Assembly: GCF_009792295.1 (NCBI RefSeq)
Contig: NZ_CP039934.1
Span: forward strand, 186,001-250,000
Direction of reading: 5' to 3'
DNA: 64,000 bases
DNA from: Myroides fluvii
Lineage (GTDB): Bacteria > Bacteroidota > Bacteroidia > Flavobacteriales > Flavobacteriaceae
This document shows positions 17,981-25,210 of this stretch, one piece after another; the stretch's first letter is position 1; every line of letters begins with the position of its first letter. Below the pieces are notes generated by a model, which was not told the DNA's origin, did not search any database, and saw only the letters and a list, made by a program, of their open reading frames with translations. A program made the translations under genes and the position numbers.

Positions 17981-18015
17981 AAAATCTACTAAGTTGAATT
18001 AGTAGATTCTTTTTC
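17981..18015 (-). terminator. Cysteine desulfurase gene terminator
   Basis: The arms AATCTACTAA and TTAGTAGATT have a six-base loop and flanking A and T tracts, directly at the nifS-type gene stop. Confidence 0.75.
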
Positions 18016-19140
18016 TTAAATTTCTTGAAGAAGCTCAATTAATCGATCGATCTCTTCTTTCGTATTTTCATGGCTGAATGACAATCTTAGGCTTGGTTTT
18101 TTCAAATCCTCCTCGTTTAAGAACTGTGCTAAAACGTGCGAAGGTTTTTGACTTCCCGACTGACATGCGCTACCTCTTGATACCGCAATCCCCTTCATGT
18201 CCAATTGAAACAACATCATGGCTGCTTTTTCTTGTGTCATGGGTAAAAGTACATTCAGAATATTGTAGAATCCTGTGCTATTTCCGTTGAATTTAACTTC
18301 TGGGTATACTTCCTTCAAACGCGTTTGACAATACGCTTTGATGTTGGCAATGTAGGCACTTTCTTCTTCTAACAAATCATACGCCATGTCTAAAGCCTTA
18401 GCCATCCCAACAACTTGGTGTACTCCTTCCGTACCTGCACGCAGTCCTTTTTCTTGCTCTCCACCGTAAATAACAGGTTTCAAAACATTTTTCTTGCGGA
18501 TAAAAGCAAATCCAATGCCTTTAGGTCCGTGAAATTTATGTGCACTCGCCACGATAAAATCAATGGGTAACGCACTTAAATCAATTCTTTTCTTTCCTAC
18601 AGATTGTACAGTATCACAGTGAAACAAAGCCTCGTGTGTTACACACAACTGAGCCACTCGTTCCAAATCTAATTCCGTTCCCACCTCATTGTTGACGTGC
18701 ATCAAACTCACCAGTGTTTTAGTGTCCTCTTGTAAGAGGTTTTCCAATTGCACATAGTCGATTTCACTGTTGGGATTAATCGTTAAGCAGACCACTTCAA
18801 TTCCATATACTTGAGCCAAATGCTTGACTGTATTTAAAACGGCATGATGTTCGAGTTGTGTGGTAATAATTCGCTTTACTCCCAAATCGCGAACAGCAGA
18901 CTGTAAAATCCAGTTGTTTCCCTCTGTTCCACAAGAAGTAAAAATAATCTCTGAAGAATTGACATTAAATTGCTTGGCAATGGTTTTTCTTGCCCCTTCA
19001 ATTAATGCTTTCGCATGCCGTCCGATTGAATAAGTTGATGAGGGATTGCCAAAATCATTTCTCAATACGTTCACCATTTCTTCAATTACCTCTGGTCGGA
19101 CAGAAGTAGTTGCGGCATTATCCAGATATATTTGTTTCAT
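18016..19140 (-). CDS. Cysteine desulfurase (NifS/IscS family)
   Basis: Pyridoxal-phosphate enzyme that takes sulfur from cysteine for Fe-S clusters and other thio-cofactors. It has 374 residues. The N-terminus YLDNAATTSVRPEV is typical. The PLP Lys lies in ASAHKFHGPKGIGF and the sulfur-carrying Cys in SRGSACQSGSQKPSHVL, whose long loop fits the NifS/IscS group. It is a single gene with its own promoter and terminator and no adjacent scaffold genes, so a general housekeeping role is likely. Confidence 0.94.
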   Translation of the reverse strand: MKQIYLDNAATTSVRPEVIEEMVNVLRNDFGNPSSTYSIGRHAKALIEGARKTIAKQFNVNSSEIIFTSCGTEGNNWILQSAVRDLGVKRIITTQLEHHAVLNTVKHLAQVYGIEVVCLTINPNSEIDYVQLENLLQEDTKTLVSLMHVNNEVGTELDLERVAQLCVTHEALFHCDTVQSVGKKRIDLSALPIDFIVASAHKFHGPKGIGFAFIRKKNVLKPVIYGGEQEKGLRAGTEGVHQVVGMAKALDMAYDLLEEESAYIANIKAYCQTRLKEVYPEVKFNGNSTGFYNILNVLLPMTQEKAAMMLFQLDMKGIAVSRGSACQSGSQKPSHVLAQFLNEEDLKKPSLRLSFSHENTKEEIDRLIELLQEI

Positions 19141-19187
19141 TATTTAATTAGTTGTAGCGAGATTCGTCACTTCATTTACACGAAATA

Positions 19188-19228
19188 ACGTCTTTCTAAG
19201 TCATTTATTTTATTCGAATACAAATGTA
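19188..19228 (-). promoter_or_regulatory. Cysteine desulfurase gene promoter and leader motif
   Basis: The minus strand has TACATTTG (19221-19228) about 80 bases before the start. The leader contains ACGTCTTTCTAAGTCATT (plus-strand reading, 19188-19205), which matches 16 of 18 bases at 9286-9303 in the leader of the lipoprotein gene. Confidence 0.45.
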
Positions 19229-19343
19229 ATAAAAACAAAAAAGATAATGCTAAAAATCACTTCCATAATTATCATCTTCTCCAAGATATCTTTTTATTTT
19301 TACGATTTTAACCGTATCTTCTCCTGCCATAAAACACATCAAG

Positions 19344-19880
19344 ATGGACCTCATTACCGCCCTTTATAGCAACCTAGAACAAGTTAACTGTTGGGATAAA
19401 ACAATCACCCTAAACCGAAATGAATACCTAACACTTGCGGGTACTATGGATACGAATGTTTACTATATCGAAACAGGTAGTTTAAAAATCTCTATCATAC
19501 TAGATGATTGCGAACACATCGTTCGATTTGGATATCGACATAATTTCATTGCTGCCTTGGATAGTTTTATCACCCATACACCAACAGATTTTTATATACA
19601 AGCCCTAAAAAAAACAACGATAAAAGTCATTCATAAAGAGCGTTACCTTGAATTTATACGAAGTAATAGCAATCATCAAAGTCTGTGGGACTCTCTTTTA
19701 CAAAATTTAATTCTACAACAACTGGAACGCGAGAAAGATTTACTTATCAAATCCCCCAAAGAACGCTATATTCGTGTTTTACAACGCAGTCCTCACTTGT
19801 TTCAAGAGATTCCAAACAAATACATTGCTACTTATTTAGGCATGTCGCCCGAAACGCTTTCTAGATTGAAGAAATCTTGA
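19344..19880 (+). CDS. Crp/Fnr-family transcriptional regulator, 3' end repeated downstream
   Basis: Regulator of 178 residues with a cyclic-nucleotide-binding-like beta roll (about residues 20-110) and a C-terminal helix-turn-helix (NKYIATYLGMSPETLSRLKK). It resembles the short Crp-like proteins of Bacteroidetes, with no Fe-S Cys set. The last 30 codons plus stop and 15 further bases are present again at 21011-21115. The three differences that fall in the coding part are all synonymous. The copy at this gene is the one in frame, so the gene is intact. Confidence 0.88.
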   Translation: MDLITALYSNLEQVNCWDKTITLNRNEYLTLAGTMDTNVYYIETGSLKISIILDDCEHIVRFGYRHNFIAALDSFITHTPTDFYIQALKKTTIKVIHKERYLEFIRSNSNHQSLWDSLLQNLILQQLEREKDLLIKSPKERYIRVLQRSPHLFQEIPNKYIATYLGMSPETLSRLKKS

Positions 19881-19895
19881 CTTGAATCAATATTT
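19791..19895 (+). repeat. Left copy of 105-base direct repeat (3' end of Crp/Fnr gene)
   Basis: Begins CCTCACTTGTTTCAAGAGAT within the gene and ends CTTGAATCAATATTT after the stop. It differs from the right copy at three positions (ACG/ACA, CTT/CTA, TTG/TTA codons). Homology stops sharply on both sides. Confidence 0.95.
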
Positions 19896-20088
19896 TTAAA
19901 TGTGAATAAAATGATTTTCTTAAAACATGTAATCCTACTTATAAAAGCTTAGATCATACACTGATTCTGAAAAATACACACTAATTATCTTACCTAAATG
20001 CTCTGCTTTTCATTTCTATGGCAAATAACCTATTTTAGTGAAATATAATTATCCTAACAAGATAAATATCAAGTAACTAAATATAGTA

Positions 20089-20096
20089 TATCTTTG
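20089..20096 (+). promoter_or_regulatory. Zeta-toxin gene -7 box, near-leaderless
   Basis: TATCTTTG lies four bases before the ATG at 20101, so transcription would begin at or within a few bases of the start codon. The mRNA is probably leaderless or nearly so. Confidence 0.55.
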
Positions 20097-20100
20097 TACT

Positions 20101-20682
20101 ATGAATGATAAAAACGTATACATTATTGCAGGATGTAATGGTGCTGGTAAAACTACAGCATCGTTTACTATATTGCCTGAAATATTGGATTGTAAAGAAT
20201 TTGTCAATGCAGATGAGATTGCGAAAGGGCTATCACCTTTTCAACCTGAAAAAGTTGCTGTAGAGGCTGGGAGAATTATGCTTACAAGAATAAATGATTT
20301 ATTTCAAAATCAAAAAAGCTTTGCATTTGAAACAACATTATCATCTAAAACGTACAAGCATAAAATAATAAACGTCAGAAAATCAGGCTACTATTCAACA
20401 TTACTATTCTTTTGGTTACAAAATTTTGATCTTGCAAAAGAAAGAGTAAAAATAAGAGTTAGTGAAGGCGGTCACAATATACCGGAAAAAGTTATAGAAA
20501 GAAGATACTTAAATGGTATTCAAAATCTATTTCAAATTTATATGGAGATTGTAGATGAAGTTCTTATTTTTGATAACTCTGAAGGCTCACCTATTCTTAT
20601 CGCAGAAAAAGTAATTGGAAAAGATATTATTATTCACAATGAAAAAAAATTTAACTACCTAAAACAATATTATGACAACTGA
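20101..20682 (+). CDS. Zeta-toxin-family P-loop kinase
   Basis: Protein of 193 residues. The Walker A motif is AGCNGAGKTT at residues 11-20. The next features are FVNADEIAKGLSP, the zeta-like AFETTLSSKTY segment, and the substrate/ATP lid RVSEGGHNIPEKVIERRYL. Zeta toxins phosphorylate UDP-N-acetylglucosamine and block wall synthesis; many chromosomal relatives act on unknown targets. It differs in base and codon use from neighbouring genes and lies between two copies of a host gene end, both signs of transfer. The last 11 bases overlap the next small gene. Confidence 0.85.
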   Translation: MNDKNVYIIAGCNGAGKTTASFTILPEILDCKEFVNADEIAKGLSPFQPEKVAVEAGRIMLTRINDLFQNQKSFAFETTLSSKTYKHKIINVRKSGYYSTLLFFWLQNFDLAKERVKIRVSEGGHNIPEKVIERRYLNGIQNLFQIYMEIVDEVLIFDNSEGSPILIAEKVIGKDIIIHNEKKFNYLKQYYDN

Positions 20683-20818
20683 AGCAAGAAACCTAAAAAA
20701 AGAAAAGATTTTACTTGGACTTGAAGAAGCATATAAAAAAATGATTCAATTCAAAAAAGAGAAAAATAGTGAAATTGTAATTTTAAAAGACAATAAAATC
20801 ATTCATATTAAGCCTTAA
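20672..20818 (+). CDS. Small 48-residue protein overlapping the zeta-toxin gene; possible antitoxin
   Basis: The frame reads MTTEARNLKKEKILLGLEEA at the start and ends in IVILKDNKIIHIKP. It is Lys-rich, with a helical first half and a short beta-like C-terminus. Its ATG lies inside the last codons of the zeta gene (ATGACAACTGA contains the zeta stop), the usual sign of translational coupling. Small partners next to zeta-like genes are commonly antitoxins, but most epsilon-zeta pairs have the antitoxin first. The antitoxin role is inferred from position only. Confidence 0.6.
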   Translation: MTTEARNLKKEKILLGLEEAYKKMIQFKKEKNSEIVILKDNKIIHIKP

Positions 20819-21153
20819 TGGTCGATACTACTTTTAGATCGAACTATGTTAGATATTCAATTATAAATCTAACACCTATTACATGAAACCAATAGTTTCC
20901 ATTTTTTTGTGGATTCTACGATTTTCCTTTATCACAGCTATTCTCCATATTCCTATTAAAAGTTTTTTTTAAAGAACAGCATAAATGCTTGGCAATTTCA
21001 TTAACGAAACCCTCACTTGTTTCAAGAGATTCCAAACAAATACATTGCTACTTATTTAGGCATGTCGCCCGAAACACTATCTAGATTAAAGAAATCTTGA
21101 CTTGAATCAATATTTATCTTGAAAATTAGGGTGAATTTTGTCAAAAAAATAAA
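20819..21153. other. 335-base gap with right repeat copy
   Basis: The gap holds a weak hairpin (GTTAGAT ... ATCTAAC near 20849-20873) that may end the zeta transcript, then the right copy of the 105-base repeat (21011-21115). No gene is supported. Confidence 0.6.
21011..21115 (+). repeat. Right copy of 105-base direct repeat (orphan Crp/Fnr 3' end)
   Basis: Contains the last 30 codons and stop of a Crp/Fnr gene, with no preceding frame to attach to. It lies 39 bases before the DinB gene, which was probably the original downstream neighbour of the regulator gene. Confidence 0.95.
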
Positions 21154-21711
21154 ATGGAAACGACGAAGCTACTTTCAAACTTACTAGAGCTAACTCATCA
21201 AATTAAACGCGAAGCACAAGCGTTTCAAGCACTTCCCGATTCACTACTCTCTACTAGGCCTCAACCTGCTAGTTGGAGTATCTTAGAATGCATGGAGCAC
21301 CTGAATCGATATGGTTATTTTTATATTCCTGAAATCACCATCAAAATAAACACGTCTCCTTACACGACTCCCTCCAAGGTATTCAAAAGTGGGTATTTGG
21401 GCAATTATTTTGCCAAAAGCATGTTGCCAAAAGCCAAGCTCAACAAAATGAAAACCTTTAAATCCATGAACCCCAGTACTAGCAAAGTAGACCGAGAAGT
21501 ATTATCGATTTTCATCCAACAACAAAACAGCCTTATTGCACTATTAGAACAAGCGAAAACAGTGGATTTAAACAAAACCAAGACGTCAATTTCCATCAGT
21601 AAATGGATCAAGTTACGCTTAGGAGACACCTTTAAAATTGTTGTATTTCACAATTTAAGACATCTAAAACAAGCGCAAAACATCGTCAATAATCAAAGGG
21701 AATTCGCGTAA
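21154..21711 (+). CDS. DinB-superfamily protein
   Basis: Protein of 185 residues with the four-helix DinB/DinB_2 fold. The three conserved His positions that bind a metal fit EHLNRYGYF (near residue 50) and the C-terminal VFHNLRHLKQAQNI. The family includes bacillithiol- and mycothiol-dependent transferases and many proteins of unknown role. A bacillithiol link is plausible because bshA is present in this window. It follows the Crp/Fnr 3'-end copy closely and may once have been in one unit with that gene. Confidence 0.8.
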   Translation: METTKLLSNLLELTHQIKREAQAFQALPDSLLSTRPQPASWSILECMEHLNRYGYFYIPEITIKINTSPYTTPSKVFKSGYLGNYFAKSMLPKAKLNKMKTFKSMNPSTSKVDREVLSIFIQQQNSLIALLEQAKTVDLNKTKTSISISKWIKLRLGDTFKIVVFHNLRHLKQAQNIVNNQREFA

Positions 21712-21820
21712 TATTTTCCTTTCTTTCACGCATCTCCTTTCTCGATTTATGTTTATCTTGCCCTAGCTTTTATACCTATAAAACTAGGAGATAGCATAGA
21801 CCCAACTAAAAAACACAACG

Positions 21821-22540
21821 ATGCATTCAAGAACATTTGACGATAAAGTAATTTTACTAACAGGGGCGGATGGTGAAATAGGAACAGCACTGATTCAAGA
21901 AATGCTGAACCGAAAAGCGCGTAAAATCTACGTTACTGGTATAGCTTTTGACCGATTGACTCAACTCGCGTCTACCTTTCCTTCCCATCTATTCCCCGTT
22001 TTATTGGATGTAACAGATGAGAATTCCATACAAAAAGCGGTTGTACAGTGTCAGGATGTCAATCTTTTAATCAACAATGCCGGGGTAGAATTAAAATCTG
22101 ATTTCATCGGAGAACAAGCGGGAAAAAAGGCTTTATTAGAGATGCAGATAAACTATATTGGCGTCATTTATATGATCAATCACTTTTTACCAATCTTACA
22201 ACAGCAAAAACGAAGTCAGATTCTCAATATTCTTTCTGTTGGTAGTGCCACAGTTATCAAGGGCATTGCCACCTATTGTACTTCCAAAACAGCGGCACAT
22301 CTACTGACCCAATCGCTGCGTCCTGAATTAGCAACAGATGCGATTGAGTTGATTGGCGTTTATCCGGGCTATGTAGATTCTGCCATGTCTGCTGATGTAC
22401 AAGCAGAAAAAATTACACTAACAGCCCTAGCTCAAAACATATGCAATGATTTTGAACAGGGATTGCTAGATATATATCCCGATTCCATGTCGAAAAAACT
22501 ATTCGAGGAACACCCTATTTCGATTCCTCAATTGCGTTAA
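21821..22540 (+). CDS. Short-chain dehydrogenase/reductase
   Basis: NAD(P)-dependent oxidoreductase of 239 residues. The cofactor motif is LLTGADGEIGTALIQ at the N-terminus (TGxxxGxG), then NNAGVE, the catalytic Ser in LSVGSATVIKG and the pair Tyr/Lys in YCTSKTAAH. An acidic residue at the second strand end is not evident, so cofactor preference is uncertain. The substrate is unknown. It is followed 36 bases later by a GNAT gene in the same direction. Confidence 0.88.
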   Translation: MHSRTFDDKVILLTGADGEIGTALIQEMLNRKARKIYVTGIAFDRLTQLASTFPSHLFPVLLDVTDENSIQKAVVQCQDVNLLINNAGVELKSDFIGEQAGKKALLEMQINYIGVIYMINHFLPILQQQKRSQILNILSVGSATVIKGIATYCTSKTAAHLLTQSLRPELATDAIELIGVYPGYVDSAMSADVQAEKITLTALAQNICNDFEQGLLDIYPDSMSKKLFEEHPISIPQLR

Positions 22541-22576
22541 CCCCCAAAAATAGCTAATCTTTAATTCCCAAGTCAG

Positions 22577-23056
22577 ATGATTACCCTCGTTCCCTATCAC
22601 CCTAATTATTTTGAGGCCTTGACCTCTTATGATTTAGATGAACAACAAGCTGCTTTCGCCTTAACACCTAAATACATTCTAACCAACCCAACAATCATGA
22701 GCAACAAATTGCGCACGCAGTATTGTATTTTGTATCAACAAGAGCCTGTGGGATTTTTCTCTTTGGATGTATCCGATGATCGACTCCTCTACACCACAAA
22801 TACACAATCCATTTTATTACGCGCATTATCGATCATGCCTCAATTTCAGGGAAGGGGAATTGCAAAAGCCGCACTTCTACAACTACCAGACTTGATCCAC
22901 AAACACTATGTCGATATTCAAGAACTCGTTTTTGGAGTAAATTACGAAAACACAAACGCCTATCACTTGTACATTAAAACAGGATATTGCGATTCCGGCA
23001 GAACCTATCAAGGGGTTAAAGGTCCTCAACACTGTATGTTTAAAAACCTCATATAA
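22577..23056 (+). CDS. GNAT-family N-acetyltransferase
   Basis: Protein of 159 residues with the GNAT core: a beta strand PVGFFSLDVSDD, then ALSIMPQFQGRGIAKAALLQL carrying the acetyl-CoA pyrophosphate loop (QGRGIA), and NYENTNAYHLYIKTGY near the end. The acceptor substrate is unknown. It is probably co-transcribed with the SDR gene upstream and ends at the strong bidirectional terminator 23113-23156. Confidence 0.88.
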   Translation: MITLVPYHPNYFEALTSYDLDEQQAAFALTPKYILTNPTIMSNKLRTQYCILYQQEPVGFFSLDVSDDRLLYTTNTQSILLRALSIMPQFQGRGIAKAALLQLPDLIHKHYVDIQELVFGVNYENTNAYHLYIKTGYCDSGRTYQGVKGPQHCMFKNLI

Positions 23057-23112
23057 CACTCGCTATTGTTCTAGCGAAATTCAAAATAAAGCTACAATCG
23101 TACTGTGAGATA

Positions 23113-23156
23113 AAAAAACAGGTCCAAGAACTACATCTTCTTGGACCTGTTTTTTT
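23113..23156. terminator. Strong bidirectional terminator
   Basis: An 18-base-pair stem (AAAAAACAGGTCCAAGAA and complement) has a seven-base loop. It ends the GNAT gene on one strand and the transporter locus on the other. Confidence 0.9.
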
Positions 23157-23160
23157 ATTT

Positions 23161-23323
23161 CTATCTCACAATGGCAATCCCCTGTTTTGCCAATACCTTC
23201 TTAGCGATAACACCAAAAATCAACAGGTATCCAAAACAAACCGCATTGACCATATAAGACTCGTGAATACCGATAATATCGGCTAATTTACCCTTGTAAA
23301 AAACATCTTTTTTTATTTGTTTT
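23161..23323 (-). pseudogene. Detached second copy of the sugar transporter 3' end
   Basis: The segment encodes GKLADIIGIHESYMVNAVCF and continues to AKQGIAIVR-stop, nearly the same as the transporter C-terminus (Ile/Met and Ile/Val changes, different last residues). It follows the intact gene stop by a few tens of bases and has no start of its own. It lies directly before the terminator, so it may be the original gene end displaced by a newer copy. Confidence 0.85.
23169..23292 (-). repeat. Distal copy of 124-base direct repeat (transporter 3' end)
   Basis: Matches 23338-23461 with five differences at an offset of 169 bases. One extra G follows the block, after which similarity continues for only a few bases. 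Confidence 0.95.
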
Positions 23324-25078
23324 TTACCCAACATCATCAATGGCAATCCCCTGTTTTGCCAATACCTTCTTGGCGATAATACCAAAGATTAACAGGTATC
23401 CAAAACAAACCGCATTGACGATATAAGACTCGTGAATACCGATAATATCGGCTAATTTACCTTGAATTGGAGGCAATATTCCTCCACCTAAAATCATCAT
23501 AATCAAAAAAGACGAACCTTGAGCTGTGTATTTCCCTAACCCCATAATTGCGATATTAAAAATTGCAGGCCACAGCACGCTACACGCCAATCCACCAGCT
23601 AAAAAGGCATAAATAGCGAGCATTCCACTAGATAGAAGTCCGACAATCATAGCCAATAAACCAAATAAGCTAAAAAGCACCATGGTTCGCGCTGATTTAT
23701 TTTTGCTCCAAAATGAAAAAACAATTTGAACAACAACACACAAGCTGTAATAATACAAATGTTCGACCTCATTTCCCGCAAAATAATTTGCTCCTAAAAT
23801 TACAAAATAGGCTAAAAAAGGTACAGCAATTAAGGCAATTAGTTCCTTTCGCTTACTCAATTGAAATACACTGACAGCCCCAGCCCAACGTCCAATCATT
23901 AAGCTTCCCCAATACATCGACACATAAGGGGCAATTTCAACGGCTTGCAGAGAGCCAAATTCCTCCAATTTTAAAAGCTCACCTAAGTTACTTCCAATGC
24001 CAACCTCAACCCCTACATAAGCAAAAATAGCTAGCATTCCCAAGAGTAATTGAGGGTACTGCATCGCTCCCCAACCTTCTTTATTTCGTTGGCTTGAAAC
24101 ATAGGCAAAAGCGATACTCCCAACAATAATGAGTAAAGCACTACCTAAAAGATAAATACGCTTATTCTCTAAAGGCGTTAATAGTTGTTTTATTTCCGCT
24201 TGTATTTTATACACATCCCCTTCATCTACAGTCTTTGTAGTACCTGTTGTTTCTTGTTCTACGGTAATCTTTAACTCTTGTTGTTGTTTTTGAAGGTTTG
24301 TTACTTGAAGATATGCTTCACTTTTATAGGTATTAAAAACGGGAATAAAAACAGCAACTAACAATACGGTCATACTCACCAACAACCCAATTGCTTTTTT
24401 TGCAGGTTTAATTTCTGCACTACTCTTGCTATCTGGTATTTTTTTAGAGAAGAAAAACAACAAAGCTGCTAAGAGGAATAAACCACCAACAGCACCATAG
24501 AGCAATGTCATAGAATCCAAACTCAGGTGTTGAATTTGATCATCAGTTAATGTTTTAGTACTTCCGTACAAAACATACGCCATTAACAGCGGTCCAATGG
24601 TTGTTCCGAGTGAATTGATTCCACCACCTAAACTCACTCGACTCGTTCCTGTTTTGGGATCTCCAAGAGAAATAGCAAAGGGATTGGCTGCAATTTGCTG
24701 CAAGGAAAAGCCCAAAGCAACAATAAACAATCCTACCAATAAAGCGGCATAAACACTAATCTGCACGGCCCAAATCATCGCTATAGCCCCACCGGTTGAA
24801 AAAAGTAAGCCATACACAATGGAGCGTTTATATCCCCAATTGCTTACGATATCGCGCTTTTTCCAAGCACTAACCAAAAAAAGGAGTAAAGCGCCAAAAT
24901 AATAAGCGGTATAAAAAGAAAAGTCAATCAATTGGGATTGAAACTGATCTAAATCAAAGAAAGCTTTACAAAATGGAATAAAAATACTATTTCCTGCGGC
25001 GAAAAATCCCCAGAAGAAAAACACAGTTACTAAAGTATATAAAGCAGGATAATTTGTTTTGGTAGACAGTGAATTCAT
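23324..25078 (-). CDS. Sugar transporter of the major facilitator superfamily (FucP/GluP type)
   Basis: Proton-coupled sugar importer of the inner membrane, 584 residues, with about twelve or more hydrophobic segments. FucP-family motifs include FFFWGFFAAGNSIFIP in the first segment and GFSLQQIAANPFAISLGDP, followed by SLGGGINSLGTTIGP. It is longer than typical FucP (about 440) because of a charged, coiled-coil-like insert around residues 250-300 (NLQKQQQELKITVEQE) bounded by extra membrane segments. Its 3' end is duplicated downstream. The promoter overlaps a palindrome at 25101-25125. Confidence 0.9.
   Translation of the reverse strand: MNSLSTKTNYPALYTLVTVFFFWGFFAAGNSIFIPFCKAFFDLDQFQSQLIDFSFYTAYYFGALLLFLVSAWKKRDIVSNWGYKRSIVYGLLFSTGGAIAMIWAVQISVYAALLVGLFIVALGFSLQQIAANPFAISLGDPKTGTSRVSLGGGINSLGTTIGPLLMAYVLYGSTKTLTDDQIQHLSLDSMTLLYGAVGGLFLLAALLFFFSKKIPDSKSSAEIKPAKKAIGLLVSMTVLLVAVFIPVFNTYKSEAYLQVTNLQKQQQELKITVEQETTGTTKTVDEGDVYKIQAEIKQLLTPLENKRIYLLGSALLIIVGSIAFAYVSSQRNKEGWGAMQYPQLLLGMLAIFAYVGVEVGIGSNLGELLKLEEFGSLQAVEIAPYVSMYWGSLMIGRWAGAVSVFQLSKRKELIALIAVPFLAYFVILGANYFAGNEVEHLYYYSLCVVVQIVFSFWSKNKSARTMVLFSLFGLLAMIVGLLSSGMLAIYAFLAGGLACSVLWPAIFNIAIMGLGKYTAQGSSFLIMMILGGGILPPIQGKLADIIGIHESYIVNAVCFGYLLIFGIIAKKVLAKQGIAIDDVG
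23338..23461 (-). repeat. Proximal copy of 124-base direct repeat, inside the transporter gene
   Basis: Forms the last part of the intact transporter frame, which then ends IDDVG-stop. A 45-base AT-rich spacer (23293-23337) separates it from the distal copy. Confidence 0.95.
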
Positions 25079-25100
25079 AGCAAGCAGCGTACATTTTAAG

Positions 25101-25125
25101 TTATCTTTAACGTTATCAAAGATAA
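25101..25125 (-). promoter_or_regulatory. Transporter promoter overlapping an operator-like palindrome
   Basis: TTATCTTT (25101-25108) and AAAGATAA (25118-25125) are inverted around AACGTTATC. The minus-strand -7 box TATCTTTG (plus CAAAGATA, 25117-25124) is the right arm. The AACGTT core is reminiscent of LacI-family sites. Confidence 0.5.
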
Positions 25126-25175
25126 TTAAATAACCTATATCTGTTCTTAAATGTAACTACTTAAGATAAAAAAAG

Positions 25176-25183
25176 TATTTTTG
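25176..25183 (+). promoter_or_regulatory. -7 box for the lipoprotein gene at 25211
   Basis: TATTTTTG, 27 bases before the ATG. It is followed by CGATAACGATAT, which shares the GATAACG half-site seen beside the divergent transporter promoter. Confidence 0.5.
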
Positions 25184-25210
25184 TATTCTCGATAACGATA
25201 TATTTACTTT

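Larger units (their letters stand above)
19896..21115 (+). mobile_element. Putative 1,220-base toxin cassette inserted at the 3' end of a Crp/Fnr gene
   Basis: The unit between the two repeat copies, counted with one copy, is 1,220 bases. It holds a promoter, a zeta-toxin-like gene and an overlapping small gene, all very AT-rich and using AGA for many Arg codons. No integrase or transposase is present. The arrangement resembles an att-site duplication in which the incoming element restores the target gene 3' end. A remnant of a tandem Crp paralogue is the alternative. Confidence 0.5.

Noticed and set aside
19896..21010. Ordinary insertion sequence as the source of the direct repeats
   Set aside because: There is no transposase, no terminal inverted repeat, and the repeats are 105 bases of a host gene end, far longer than a target-site duplication.
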